Part shown: in pieces, positions 14,407-22,918 of the stretch
How positions within the stretch are numbered: position 1 is the first letter of the stretch
Layout: each line of letters begins with the position of its first letter
Source: a virus
Virus record (IMG/VR): IMGVR_UViG_3300048929_000811
Span: 1 to 28,891 of that record
Strand: one strand, 5' to 3'
DNA: 28,891 bases
The notes under the pieces: generated by a model
The model's database searches: none
What the model was told of the DNA's origin: nothing
Seen by the model: the letters and a program-made list of their open reading frames with translations, nothing else
Translations under genes and position numbers: made by a program

Positions 14407-14714
14407 CATACGATCATAAGCTTATTTTAATTACGCCTAGTCAGATTATTGGGGATGATATCGGTAATCAAATCCCAAGCGATCCAATCGAAACTCCCAT
14501 TCTATGCGGTTTAAAATCCGTTGGTAGATCGGAGTTTTATAATGCTGCTGTTGCTGGATTGCGTCCAGAACTTGTATTTGTTGTGCATGCATACGAATAC
14601 GAGGGGCAAAAGTCAATCAAATTTGAGGGTATAGAGTATCGTGTCATCCGCACTTACTCAGTAAGTTTTGAAGAAATGGAGCTAACTTGTGAAAGGGTGG
14701 CGGCTGATGGCTAA
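14403..14714 (+). CDS. Head closure protein
   Basis: 103 residues, beta-rich: DHKLILITPSQIIGDDIGNQ, then SVGRSEFYNAAVAGLRPELV, HAYEYEGQKSIKFEGIEYRV and a C-terminal EEMELTCERV strand. This is the SPP1 gp16 / HK97 gp7-type stopper that seals the portal and joins the tail. It follows the adaptor in canonical order, and overlaps both neighbours by a few bases. Confidence 0.85.
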   Translation: MTYDHKLILITPSQIIGDDIGNQIPSDPIETPILCGLKSVGRSEFYNAAVAGLRPELVFVVHAYEYEGQKSIKFEGIEYRVIRTYSVSFEEMELTCERVAADG

Positions 14715-15093
14715 TATCTCCTTAGATAGATTGGCGCAGGAACTAGCGCAGGCGGTAAAAGATTATACAGATGACGTATCGGAAGCGATTGACCGAAAAG
14801 GCGATGAGGTGGCAAGGGAGTTAAATGAGGATGTCTCTGCAACGTCACCTAAGCACACTGGGAAGTATGCAAAAGGTTTTAAAGTGACTAAAGATTCTAG
14901 GGGCTTACGCTCAAAGTGGACAGTCTGGAACAAGAAGCATTACCGCAGAGTACATTTACTAGAATTTGGTCACGCCAAGGTTAATGGCGGTCAAGTACGT
15001 GCATACCCACACGTAAGGCCAGCATACGACAGGCACGCCACCAAGTTTGAAAATGATATCAAACGCATTATTAAGAATGGCGGTGGAATATGA
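14707..15093 (+). CDS. HK97-gp10-like minor tail/neck protein
   Basis: 128 residues from ATG 14707; AAAGGGTGG lies 6 nt upstream. NEDVSATSPKHTGKYAKGFK and HLLEFGHAKVNGGQVRAYPH then VRPAYDR are the conserved core of the HK97 gp10 family, found between head closure and tail terminator genes and involved in neck or tail completion. It overlaps the upstream gene by 8 bp and the downstream gene by 4. Confidence 0.88.
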   Translation: MANISLDRLAQELAQAVKDYTDDVSEAIDRKGDEVARELNEDVSATSPKHTGKYAKGFKVTKDSRGLRSKWTVWNKKHYRRVHLLEFGHAKVNGGQVRAYPHVRPAYDRHATKFENDIKRIIKNGGGI

Positions 15094-15425
15094 CACAAGC
15101 GGAATTGCACAGCCTTTTGAAATCAACAGGGTTGCCAGTAGCTTATAGTCATTTTACTGGTACAACTAATAACCCTGTTCCAAAACCACCATTCATTACT
15201 TATCAATTTTCATACAGCAATGACTTCCAAGCAGACAATAAAAATTATTTGTCTATTAGCAATTTCCAAGTGGAGCTTTACACGATAATCAAAGACTTGG
15301 CCGCAGAGAAGAAGTTGCAGGACAAGTTAAAAGAAATGAACATCCCTTATTCCAAACTTGAAGAATGGATTGAAGAGGAAAAGTTGTTTCAGAACATTTA
15401 TGAAATCCAACTCATAGGAGAGTGA
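15090..15425 (+). CDS. Tail terminator / tail completion protein
   Basis: 111 residues starting in the ATGA overlap with gp10. LPVAYSHFTG ... PKPPFITYQFSYSNDFQADN followed by FQVELYTIIKDLAAEKKLQD is the pattern of the small alpha-beta tail-terminator proteins (DUF3168-like) that cap the tail tube. The next gene is the major tail protein, which fits. Family assignment is from pattern and position. Confidence 0.75.
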   Translation: MTQAELHSLLKSTGLPVAYSHFTGTTNNPVPKPPFITYQFSYSNDFQADNKNYLSISNFQVELYTIIKDLAAEKKLQDKLKEMNIPYSKLEEWIEEEKLFQNIYEIQLIGE

Positions 15426-15429
15426 AAAC

Positions 15430-16014
15430 ATGAGTCAAAACAAGGTTACTTTTGGTCTTGAAAAATTACACATTGCGTTTTTTGACGATACAACTTCAGG
15501 TTATAAAACACCAAAACCAATTCCAGGGGCGGTTGGTTGGACGCCAGAAGCACAAGGGGAAACAACACCATTCTATGCTGATAACATGGCTTACTTTGTT
15601 GTAACGAGTAACAACGGTTACACAGGCGATCTTGAAACTGCTTTAATACCTGATGAAGTTCTAGCTGAAATGCTAGGATGGGTTATTGACGACAACGGGG
15701 CATTAATCGAAGTTGCTGATGCTATGCCTAAGAAGTTTGCTCTAATGGGACAGGTACAAGGGGATAAGCGTAATCGTAGATTTATTTATTGGGATTGCCA
15801 AGCTGCCAGACCGAATAAGGAACGAACCACGCAAGGTGAATCCATAGAGGTAGCAACTGATACATTGCCGCTTACCATTTCGCCAATCGAGATTGACGGA
15901 AGGAAAGTAGTTAAAGGTGATATGGAATTGTCTGATACTAACGCAACAGCGTTTAATTCATTCTTCACTACTGTTTATAAACCAGTCATCACCCCAACTG
16001 AGGGAGGGGAATAA
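15430..16014 (+). CDS. Major tail tube protein
   Basis: 194 residues with AGGAGAG upstream. GLEKLHIAFFDDTTSGYKTP, the negative-rich tube strands, and the repeated beta pattern to EIDGRKVVKGDMELSDTNAT match the phi13-type major tail protein group of Gram-positive siphoviruses. It polymerises into the hexameric tube. The next genes are the two tail chaperones and the tape measure, the canonical order. Confidence 0.92.
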   Translation: MSQNKVTFGLEKLHIAFFDDTTSGYKTPKPIPGAVGWTPEAQGETTPFYADNMAYFVVTSNNGYTGDLETALIPDEVLAEMLGWVIDDNGALIEVADAMPKKFALMGQVQGDKRNRRFIYWDCQAARPNKERTTQGESIEVATDTLPLTISPIEIDGRKVVKGDMELSDTNATAFNSFFTTVYKPVITPTEGGE

Positions 16015-16017
16015 TCG

Positions 16018-16362
16018 TTGGAAAAGATATTAGATATTGATGGTAAACAAGTAAGATTTAAATCCACCGCCGCCTTTGCTAAACGATATAAAGCACAATT
16101 CGGACGCAATGTATTTTCTGACTTCTATCGCCTTAGTTCAGTGCTTAAAAAGGACGAAGAAGGCAATGATGTTGTGGATTATGAAAACCTTGATATTGAT
16201 GTGTTTTATGACATTGCATGGGTTATGGCGAAAACAGCAGAACCTTCATTGCCGCCTGTGACCGAATGGCTTGATACTTTCGATGAGTTTCCAATCGAGG
16301 AAACGCTATCCGAGTTGGTTCCGTTGATTACTCAAAGTTTAGTAAGCGCTAAAAAAAAATAG
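16018..16362 (+). CDS. Tail assembly chaperone gpG
   Basis: 114 residues from TTG 16018 (AGGGAGGGG just upstream). The protein (ILDIDGKQVRFKSTAAFAKR and helices to LVPLITQSLVSAKKK) is the lambda-gpG-type tail chaperone, which keeps the tape measure protein soluble during tail assembly. It ends in a run of nine A immediately before TAG, a slippery site that gives the longer gpGT product. Confidence 0.88.
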   Translation: MEKILDIDGKQVRFKSTAAFAKRYKAQFGRNVFSDFYRLSSVLKKDEEGNDVVDYENLDIDVFYDIAWVMAKTAEPSLPPVTEWLDTFDEFPIEETLSELVPLITQSLVSAKKK

Positions 16363-16580
16363 AAAATGATGAAACGCCCTCTGAGGAAGATGTACTTACC
16401 ATTGAAGTGTTGATGGTTAATGCAATTCGCAGGGGGCTTTCTATTGCTGATTTTGAGGACATGACCATTGGAATGATTATTGATTACATCTATTGTTATG
16501 ACGATTTCAACAATCCAAAAGAAAATAAGAAGCCACGCAAGGCAACACAAGAGGACATTGACCGCTTCTACGGGGGGTGA
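16018..16580 (+). CDS. Tail assembly chaperone gpGT (-1 frameshift product)
   Basis: Ribosomes slipping -1 on A9 (16351-16359) re-read base 16359 and continue IENDETPSEEDVLTIEVLM and on to NPKENKKPRKATQEDIDRFY-GG, with stop TGA at 16578-16580. Fused length about 187 residues (114 + 73). The T part has no good start of its own and has the acidic/helical look of gpT-type extensions. Frameshift before the tape measure gene is conserved in siphoviruses. Confidence 0.88.
16351..16362 (+). other. Programmed -1 frameshift slippery site
   Basis: AAAAAAAAA then TAG: nine A read as AAA AAA AAA in the zero frame, directly before the stop codon. Transcriptional slippage on A9 could give the same product. 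Confidence 0.85.
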
Positions 16581-16585
16581 GGTGA

Positions 16586-19549
16586 TTGGCTGAAACAATA
16601 AAGGGTATTAACGTTGTCATCGGTGCAGAGACAACAGGACTTGCTAAAGCGTTATCAGACGTTAATAAACGTTCTAGGGATATGCAAAGCGAGTTAAGGC
16701 AAGTGGAAAGACTGCTTAAACTTGACCCTACCAATACAGAATTGCTGGCACAAAAACAGAAATTACTTGCGGACTCAGTGCAAAACACGAAGCAAAAACT
16801 GGACCAGTTAAAAGCAGTTCAGGAACAAGTGAATCAACAATTTGCCAATGGCGAAATATCCGAAGGACAATACAGAGCGTTTCAACGTGAAATTGCGAAG
16901 ACTGAGCAAGAATTAAAGGGTTTAGAAGATAAAATCGATGATACAACCGACACGCTGAAAGAACATAGCGGAGTTGTTGAAAAAATCGGTAAGGATTATC
17001 AAGAATCCTTTGAACAAGCCCAACAATCAATGGGCAACACATTTGAGCAAGCTAAAAAGTTGGGTGCAGGCATTACAGCAGTAGGAGGTACAATTGCCGC
17101 CGCTTTAGGATTCGCCGTTAAAGGCGCCGCTGACTTTGAACAAGGCATGGCTAATGCCTATTCCGTAATGGATCCTAGTGAAGTTTCTACGTTTAGGGAT
17201 GAGTTAGAAGCTTTAGCTGTGCAATTAGGGGCAGACACCAAATATAGTGCCACAGAAGCCGCTAAAGGCATTGAAGAGTTAATTAAAGCTGGGGTAACTG
17301 TACAAGATGTATTAGATGGTGGATTATCTGGTGCGCTGTCATTAGCAACGGCAGGAGAGTTGGAATTAGGGGACGCGGCTGAAATTGCTTCCACCGCTTT
17401 AAACGCCTTTAAAGACGACGCTATCTCTGTACAAGATGCTGCCGACATTCTAGCAGGAGCTGCTAATGCTTCTGCAACATCTGTCAGTGAAATGAAATTT
17501 GGATTAGCTCAATCATCTGCGGTTGCATCATCCGTAGGTCTGACTTTTAAAGATACAGCGACAGCATTAGCGGTCTTTGCACAAAGTGGGCTAAAAGGTT
17601 CTGACGCAGGGACATCCCTGAAAACAATGCTCATGCGCCTGCAACCTAAAACGGATGAGGCATATAACGAATTTGTAAAGCTTGGCCTAATGACATTAGA
17701 TTCTGCAAAAGCAATGGAGTATTTAAGTAAAGTAGGCGTAAAACCTGCATCGGATAGTGTGCAAGATATTACCGCGGCACTTGCTGGATATATGGCCAAG
17801 GCTGATGGGGCAAAGAGTGTTACAGGTAAGTATTTCAAAGCGGCCAAAGAAATGATTACGGCTAACGGTTGGGTATATTCCTCCTTTTATGATGCAACAG
17901 GGTCACTAAAGGATATGGACGAGATTGCAGGCATCCTAAACAAACAATTATCAGGCTTAAATGATATGCAACGACAAGCCGCCTTAAATACCATTTTTGG
18001 ATCGGATGCGATTCGTGGTGCAAACATCCTCTATAAAGAGGGCGCACAAGGCGTTAATGCCATGGCTGATGCAATGAGTAAGATAGATGCTCAAACGGTA
18101 GCGGCACAAAAAATGGACACATTCAAAGGGGCAATAGAGGAATTAAGCGGATCAGTGGAAACGGCTCAAATCGCCATTGGTTCTGCATTAATTCCTATTT
18201 TGCGTTCATTGACTGGTATTGTTCAAAAAGTCGTAGACATGTTCAACGCCATGCCACAAGGGATGCAGCAATTTATAGCTATATCTGGTGCAGTGGTTGC
18301 AGCTTTAGCCTTGATAACGGGTCCATTACTGATGCTCATAGGGTTTCTACCGCAGATTAAAGCAGGAATCGAAATGGTAAAGGGATTAAGCGCGCTCACA
18401 TCTGTATTTTCTGCATTAACTGGCCCGATAGGTTTAACCGTTGCGGCAATTGCGGCTTTAGCGGCTGGATTGACATATCTTTATCATAATAACGAAACGG
18501 TTAGGGAAGCACTCAATTCGGCGTGGGAAGCTATTAAATCAGCGGCGGAAACTATATTTACAGCAATCCAAGAGTTTTGGAATACATGGGGCGCAGATAT
18601 AACATCCTTCTTTAAAACGACTTGGGATGTAATTAAGTCTGTGTTTCAAACTATAATTACCGCTATTTCCACAGTAATAAAAACGATATTTGGAGAGATT
18701 AAATCATTTTGGGATACGTGGGGCACAACGATAACTCAGGCATTCAAAAATGTATTCGAAATCCTTAAAACTGTTTTCAAAACGGTATTTGATGCGATAT
18801 TTTCCACAATCAAGACCGTATTTACCGCCATACAAGCCTTTTGGAATACTTGGGGCGGTGTGATTACAAACCATTTCAAAACCGTATTCAATGTAATTAA
18901 AAGCGTCATCGAAGGTATTTGGAATCAAATCAAAAACATCATTGAAACGGCCATTGGCGTGATTACAAACGTGATCAAGCTTTTCCTATCTGTCTTAAAG
19001 GGAGATTGGCAAGGGGCTTGGGACGCCACAAAGGGCATTGTAGATAGTGTGTGGACTGGAATCAAAAATACATTCAGCAATGTTGGGCAAACAATGATGA
19101 ACATTGGTAAAGACATCATCAAAGGCCTTATCAACGGGATTAAGAGCATGGCTAATGCAGTAGTAGACACAGCAAAAGGCATAGCAAATAGTATCGGTGA
19201 CTCTGTTAAAGATTTTTTTGGTATCCACTCGCCGTCTAGGCTTATGCTAGGCTACGGCAAAAACATTATGCAAGGGTTAAGTAATGGTATTTCTGACACA
19301 GCCAAGCAAGCCGTTAAAGCAGCTTCAAACGCTGCTAACGCCGTATCATCTGCACTTACGGTTGATTCGAGTTTGGGCGTTGGTACAAGTGGCGGCGGCG
19401 CAGCCATAAGCGGTGCAGGAGGAACGGTTAACAACATCAACCTTAACGGGCCATTCTATGTAAGATCAGATAAAGACCTTGATGACTTGGCTAAAAAAAT
19501 TAATGACGCAACCACTACGGCTGGGCGTGGATTGGGGGAAACACAGTGA
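16586..19549 (+). CDS. Tail tape measure protein
   Basis: 987 residues from TTG 16586 (GGGGGGTGAGGTGA just upstream); the start MAETIKGINVVIGAETTGLA is the conserved beginning of this group. Residues ~20-130 form a coiled coil (LDPTNTELLAQKQKLLADSV). The tape-measure core follows (GMANAYSVMDPSEVSTFRDE, later SALIPILRSLTGIVQKVVDM). Residues ~555-640 hold hydrophobic helices (FIAISGAVVAALALITGPLL). The C-terminal third has three ~43-residue repeats marked FWNTWG, FWDTWG, FWNTWG. The end is SIGDSVKDFFGIHSPSRLML, conserved in tape measures. It sets tail length and probably crosses the membrane at DNA entry. No peptidase domain. Confidence 0.95.
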   Translation: MAETIKGINVVIGAETTGLAKALSDVNKRSRDMQSELRQVERLLKLDPTNTELLAQKQKLLADSVQNTKQKLDQLKAVQEQVNQQFANGEISEGQYRAFQREIAKTEQELKGLEDKIDDTTDTLKEHSGVVEKIGKDYQESFEQAQQSMGNTFEQAKKLGAGITAVGGTIAAALGFAVKGAADFEQGMANAYSVMDPSEVSTFRDELEALAVQLGADTKYSATEAAKGIEELIKAGVTVQDVLDGGLSGALSLATAGELELGDAAEIASTALNAFKDDAISVQDAADILAGAANASATSVSEMKFGLAQSSAVASSVGLTFKDTATALAVFAQSGLKGSDAGTSLKTMLMRLQPKTDEAYNEFVKLGLMTLDSAKAMEYLSKVGVKPASDSVQDITAALAGYMAKADGAKSVTGKYFKAAKEMITANGWVYSSFYDATGSLKDMDEIAGILNKQLSGLNDMQRQAALNTIFGSDAIRGANILYKEGAQGVNAMADAMSKIDAQTVAAQKMDTFKGAIEELSGSVETAQIAIGSALIPILRSLTGIVQKVVDMFNAMPQGMQQFIAISGAVVAALALITGPLLMLIGFLPQIKAGIEMVKGLSALTSVFSALTGPIGLTVAAIAALAAGLTYLYHNNETVREALNSAWEAIKSAAETIFTAIQEFWNTWGADITSFFKTTWDVIKSVFQTIITAISTVIKTIFGEIKSFWDTWGTTITQAFKNVFEILKTVFKTVFDAIFSTIKTVFTAIQAFWNTWGGVITNHFKTVFNVIKSVIEGIWNQIKNIIETAIGVITNVIKLFLSVLKGDWQGAWDATKGIVDSVWTGIKNTFSNVGQTMMNIGKDIIKGLINGIKSMANAVVDTAKGIANSIGDSVKDFFGIHSPSRLMLGYGKNIMQGLSNGISDTAKQAVKAASNAANAVSSALTVDSSLGVGTSGGGAAISGAGGTVNNINLNGPFYVRSDKDLDDLAKKINDATTTAGRGLGETQ

Positions 19550-20103
19550 GCTTTACGTTAAACGGAATAAAAGCCGAGGACTTAGGCATTATCTTTTTGC
19601 GACACTCACAACGTCCCTTGCTCCCATCCACAAGAGACATGACAATTACCCTACCTGGTCGTAATGGTGCTTGGGACTTTGGCGCAGATGTAGAGCCAAA
19701 GGAATTTGAATTACAGTGCGGTTTCATTACACAAGACGGAGTTGAGTTACAAATGTATGTAGAGAGGTTGGCGAGCTTGTTAGTAGATTCCTACGGCAAA
19801 CCACGATCTCTCAAACTATCATTCTCTTATCGTCCAGACCGAGAATATACGGTGCGATACTCAGGCGATTTGGAGATAGAGCGCATATACGGTGTCGGCA
19901 AGTTTACTATTCCTTTTAAAGCATTTGACCCTTATCCAGATGGCAAAGAAAGAGTGTTTGAGGAAGTCATTACTGATAACCTGCACTCAATCAGCATTGA
20001 ATCAGATGGGGAATTGCGATCAAACCCTAAAATCGTCTTAACAAACGAAGGTTCAACAACCATCACAAATTTTAGATTAACAAATGAATATAGAGTGGAG
20101 TGA
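19546..20103 (+). CDS. Distal tail protein (Dit), N-terminal domain type
   Basis: 185 residues from GTG 19546, overlapping the tape-measure stop by 4 bp. SFTLNGIKAEDLGIIFLRHS, TITLPGRNGAWDFG and YVERLASLLVDSYGKPRSLK mark the Dit N-terminal ring domain (Sipho_tail). GKFTIPFKAFDPYPDGKE and PKIVLTNEGSTTITNFRLTN begin the galectin-like second domain but the protein stops before its usual end. The remaining part of such a domain appears two genes downstream (20485-21006). Dit forms the hexameric baseplate hub at the tail tip. Confidence 0.85.
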   Translation: MSFTLNGIKAEDLGIIFLRHSQRPLLPSTRDMTITLPGRNGAWDFGADVEPKEFELQCGFITQDGVELQMYVERLASLLVDSYGKPRSLKLSFSYRPDREYTVRYSGDLEIERIYGVGKFTIPFKAFDPYPDGKERVFEEVITDNLHSISIESDGELRSNPKIVLTNEGSTTITNFRLTNEYRVE

Positions 20104-20107
20104 GGAC

Positions 20108-20485
20108 ATGAGTTTATCAAAAGCTACCGCTGATGCAATATTAAATGATTACTATCGTGACGAACCAATTTACTTGGCTTTATTCACAACTAACCCAACG
20201 CCTAATGCAACGGGTACTGAGGTTACAGGCACAGGTTATGCTAGGCAACCAATCACATTTACTGCACCAGTCACAGAGTCTCAAAAAGAAACGATCAAGA
20301 ACACCGCAGAAATTCAATTCCCGATTGCCGCGTCAGATTGGGGAACCGTTACGCATGTCGCTGTATTTTCAGCAGCTACCGCAGGGAATATGATAAGCTT
20401 TGGAGCCTTACAAAACGCACGCACGATTTTGACAGGCGATAGATTCGTTATCCCATTAGACAACGGAATCATACGGTTAAGCTGA
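20108..20485 (+). CDS. Conserved phage tail protein (tail-fibre-like family)
   Basis: 125 residues from ATG 20108 (GAGTGAGGAC upstream); an earlier ATG at 20084 lies in the Dit gene. It begins SLSKATADAILNDYYRDEPI and has LALFTTNPTP, TGTGYARQPITFTAPVTES and WGTVTHVAVFSAATAGNMIS. This is the widespread 'S-L-S-x-A-x-A-D-A-I-L-N' small tail protein of siphoviruses, annotated tail fibre in databases; its exact place in the particle is not known to me. It is mostly beta, probably trimeric, and lies between two Dit-like halves. Confidence 0.75.
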   Translation: MSLSKATADAILNDYYRDEPIYLALFTTNPTPNATGTEVTGTGYARQPITFTAPVTESQKETIKNTAEIQFPIAASDWGTVTHVAVFSAATAGNMISFGALQNARTILTGDRFVIPLDNGIIRLS

Positions 20486-21006
20486 TGTTTACAGGAGGGT
20501 TTAACGTCACTCCTTACAATCGCGTGTTAACCGTTGAGGTACAAGGTGCGTTTATCATAGATTCCGATCACGAAATTTCTGTATATGGCAATATGCTGAT
20601 AAATGGATTATTTGATAAATCAATTGAGCTAGAGCAAATCATCGAAGCTGTACGTCAGCAAGTTGGTGCTTTTATTCTTGATCAAACGCTAGATATGGAT
20701 TTCACGAAAATAAGAAACCGAACTTATAAATTCGACATTCAAAGCGAACTCGAAATGAAGTTCGATGCCGCGCGTTATCGTGTGGATAGTATAGAATTTA
20801 CAGGAGAATTCAAGTCGGGTGATCGTATTGAAATTGATTCAAAATGGATGACATTCATACAAAACGGACAAAACGCTATCCAGCACATGGATGGTGATTT
20901 TTTTGATTTAAACCTTGGAAACAACGAGATCATTTACACAGATAACCAAACGAACCGAACTGTCCGAGTGCGTATTACACATCGAGACAAATATGTAGGA
21001 GGGTAA
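20485..21006 (+). CDS. Tail protein with Dit C-terminal-like domain
   Basis: 173 residues; ATG 20485 shares a base with the previous stop. The first ~90 residues begin MFTGGFNVTPYNRVLTVEVQ and include a helix (LEQIIEAVRQQVGAFILDQT) and strands. The last ~80 (EFTGEFKSGDRIEIDSKWMT, then NGQNAIQHMDGDFFDLNLGN and RVRITHRDKYVGG) match the second, galectin-like half of Dit-type proteins: G-D-x-I-x-I-D, NG-x-NA, GDFF-x-L, E-I-Y-T-D. It is therefore a second distal-tail protein or the displaced end of Dit. Confidence 0.7.
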   Translation: MFTGGFNVTPYNRVLTVEVQGAFIIDSDHEISVYGNMLINGLFDKSIELEQIIEAVRQQVGAFILDQTLDMDFTKIRNRTYKFDIQSELEMKFDAARYRVDSIEFTGEFKSGDRIEIDSKWMTFIQNGQNAIQHMDGDFFDLNLGNNEIIYTDNQTNRTVRVRITHRDKYVGG

Positions 21007-21007
21007 C

Positions 21008-22918
21008 ATGCCTAAAGCACCGATCATCATTTATGACAAGGATATGAAAAAACAAGCATACCTAGAGAATGCTTTTGCCATTGGTTATGAATTTACAATG
21101 AACGGGTTGTGGTCTGCTGAATTTTACCTGCCAGCAGATGACCCCAAAAATGCCGAATGTTTACCTTTACGATATGTAGAGATTTTTGACAATAACGAAC
21201 GCATTGAATTGTTTCGCATCTTGCCAATGTCAGTTAATCGCACTTCTAATGGTCGTATCGTCCGTTACCGTTGTGAGCATGTGCTTGCCACCTTATTGGA
21301 CGATGTTTTATTCCAGTATCACACCATCGGAAATTTAGGCGTGTATACAAGGGATGTACTGCAATATATCTTGTCCAAACAGTCTGTACAACGTTGGGTT
21401 ATTGATGACGTGGAGTTTTCCAGACAGTTTGAATACAACTGGGAGAATGAAACGTTATTAGGCGCATTATGGAGCGTGTCACGTCCGTTTGTTGAAGAGT
21501 TTTTATGGACTTGGGACACAACAACATTCCCATGGAAACTAAGCTTAAAAACGCCGCCAGATGGCGTACAGGCGTACATCAAATACGGAGTTAACATGAC
21601 AGGCATTACCAAAGAGGTTGACCCAAGTAATCTATTCACACGCTTATATGGATTGGGCGCAGGCGAAGGAGTAAACCAACTTACCATAAAGGATGCAAAC
21701 GGTGGCGTGCCTTATATTCAGGATAATGCTGCTATCGCAAAATACGGATTGATTACACGCATTTTTGCAGACTCACGCTTTCAGTATGCCGACACGCTTT
21801 ACGCACGCTGTCAGACGCTATTAAACCAATCTAAAGAGCCAAGAGTTTCCTATCAAACGACGGCAACGGACATACACAGGCTAACAGGGCAAAAGATACA
21901 TCGATTTGATGTAGGCTCTATTATACGTGTGCAGGACAAGGAAATGGGCGAGGATTTTAGGGCAAGGTTAGTCAAAGTTTCTAAGAGCGATATTTTAGGC
22001 AATCCAGGAGAGGTAAGTTTAGAGATTGCCAATAAATCACAGGACATTTCTGGCACGATTGCAGACTTGGCTAACAGAGCGCGTATTAATGAGGTATACG
22101 CACAAGGAGCAACAAATTTTGATAGTCATAACTTTGCTGATAACGCAGACCCCACACATCCAGCTACTTTAAAGTTTTGGATTCCAGAGGAAACAGCAAG
22201 AATCAATAAGGTTATGCTTTCCTATCAATGTGAAGCCTTTAGGGCTTATTCTAAGGCTATCGAGGGTGGCGGAGCAGTACAAACCACAACAGAAAGTGGC
22301 GGAGGTACGCAAACCACAACAGAAAGTGGCGGAAGCTCAACACCTACAACTAATACAAATCCAACGACTGTTCAATCAGCAACAACATCAAAAAATTGGA
22401 GACAATATGCAATAGATGTCATAGAAGCTGTTGATTTTGCTGGTAGTCATAATCATGGGATTCCAAACGGGACACAACTTGCTAAAGCTGGTGGAGGGTT
22501 TGTTACATTTTCCGAGTCTGGTGGTCATTCTCACTCCTTGACTTCTGACCATACTCATGATGTGACTATACCAAGTCATAATCACATAGTGACAATACCA
22601 AACCATACTCATGGGATACAGTTACCCAATCACACACACAGTATATCTATACCTAGCCATACACACGAAATAGAGTACGGGATTTATGAGGGCCCAACTC
22701 CTACGCAACTTAATATAAAAGTAGATGGAACTACAATACCTGTTACAGACACGCAAGGAGACATTGATATTATCCCTTATTTGAGCAAAGATGGAGCGGG
22801 AAAAATCCAACGTGGAGCATGGCACACAATAGAAATAGCCCCAAATACATTGGGGCGCATTGTTGCGTCTGTGCTTAATCAAATTTTTGTGCAAAGTCGG
22901 GGTGGTGGCGATTATTGA
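21008..22918 (+). CDS. Tail-associated lysin/baseplate hub (Tal) with His-rich tip
   Basis: 636 residues, AGGAGGGTAAC before ATG. Residues 1-~380 match the prophage endopeptidase-tail family (gp27-like hub): KAPIIIYDKDMKKQAYLENA, YRCEHVLATLLDDVLFQYHT, SNLFTRLYGLGAGEGVNQLT and KVSKSDILGNPGEVSLEIAN. After a helical linker come two TTTESGG repeats (residues ~425-445) and a His-rich stretch (GSHNHGIP, HSHSLTSDHTHDVTIPSHNH and three further repeats to ~575), then an end domain (KIQRGAWHTIEIAPNTLGRI). HxH arrays are metal-binding in phage fibre tips. The 7-bp overlap with the opposing gene at 22912 is convergent. Confidence 0.85.
   Translation: MPKAPIIIYDKDMKKQAYLENAFAIGYEFTMNGLWSAEFYLPADDPKNAECLPLRYVEIFDNNERIELFRILPMSVNRTSNGRIVRYRCEHVLATLLDDVLFQYHTIGNLGVYTRDVLQYILSKQSVQRWVIDDVEFSRQFEYNWENETLLGALWSVSRPFVEEFLWTWDTTTFPWKLSLKTPPDGVQAYIKYGVNMTGITKEVDPSNLFTRLYGLGAGEGVNQLTIKDANGGVPYIQDNAAIAKYGLITRIFADSRFQYADTLYARCQTLLNQSKEPRVSYQTTATDIHRLTGQKIHRFDVGSIIRVQDKEMGEDFRARLVKVSKSDILGNPGEVSLEIANKSQDISGTIADLANRARINEVYAQGATNFDSHNFADNADPTHPATLKFWIPEETARINKVMLSYQCEAFRAYSKAIEGGGAVQTTTESGGGTQTTTESGGSSTPTTNTNPTTVQSATTSKNWRQYAIDVIEAVDFAGSHNHGIPNGTQLAKAGGGFVTFSESGGHSHSLTSDHTHDVTIPSHNHIVTIPNHTHGIQLPNHTHSISIPSHTHEIEYGIYEGPTPTQLNIKVDGTTIPVTDTQGDIDIIPYLSKDGAGKIQRGAWHTIEIAPNTLGRIVASVLNQIFVQSRGGGDY

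Noticed and set aside
16728-17042. Long minus-strand frames inside the tape measure and capsid genes
   Set aside because: They mirror strongly coding plus-strand genes, lack ribosome sites and have no domain.
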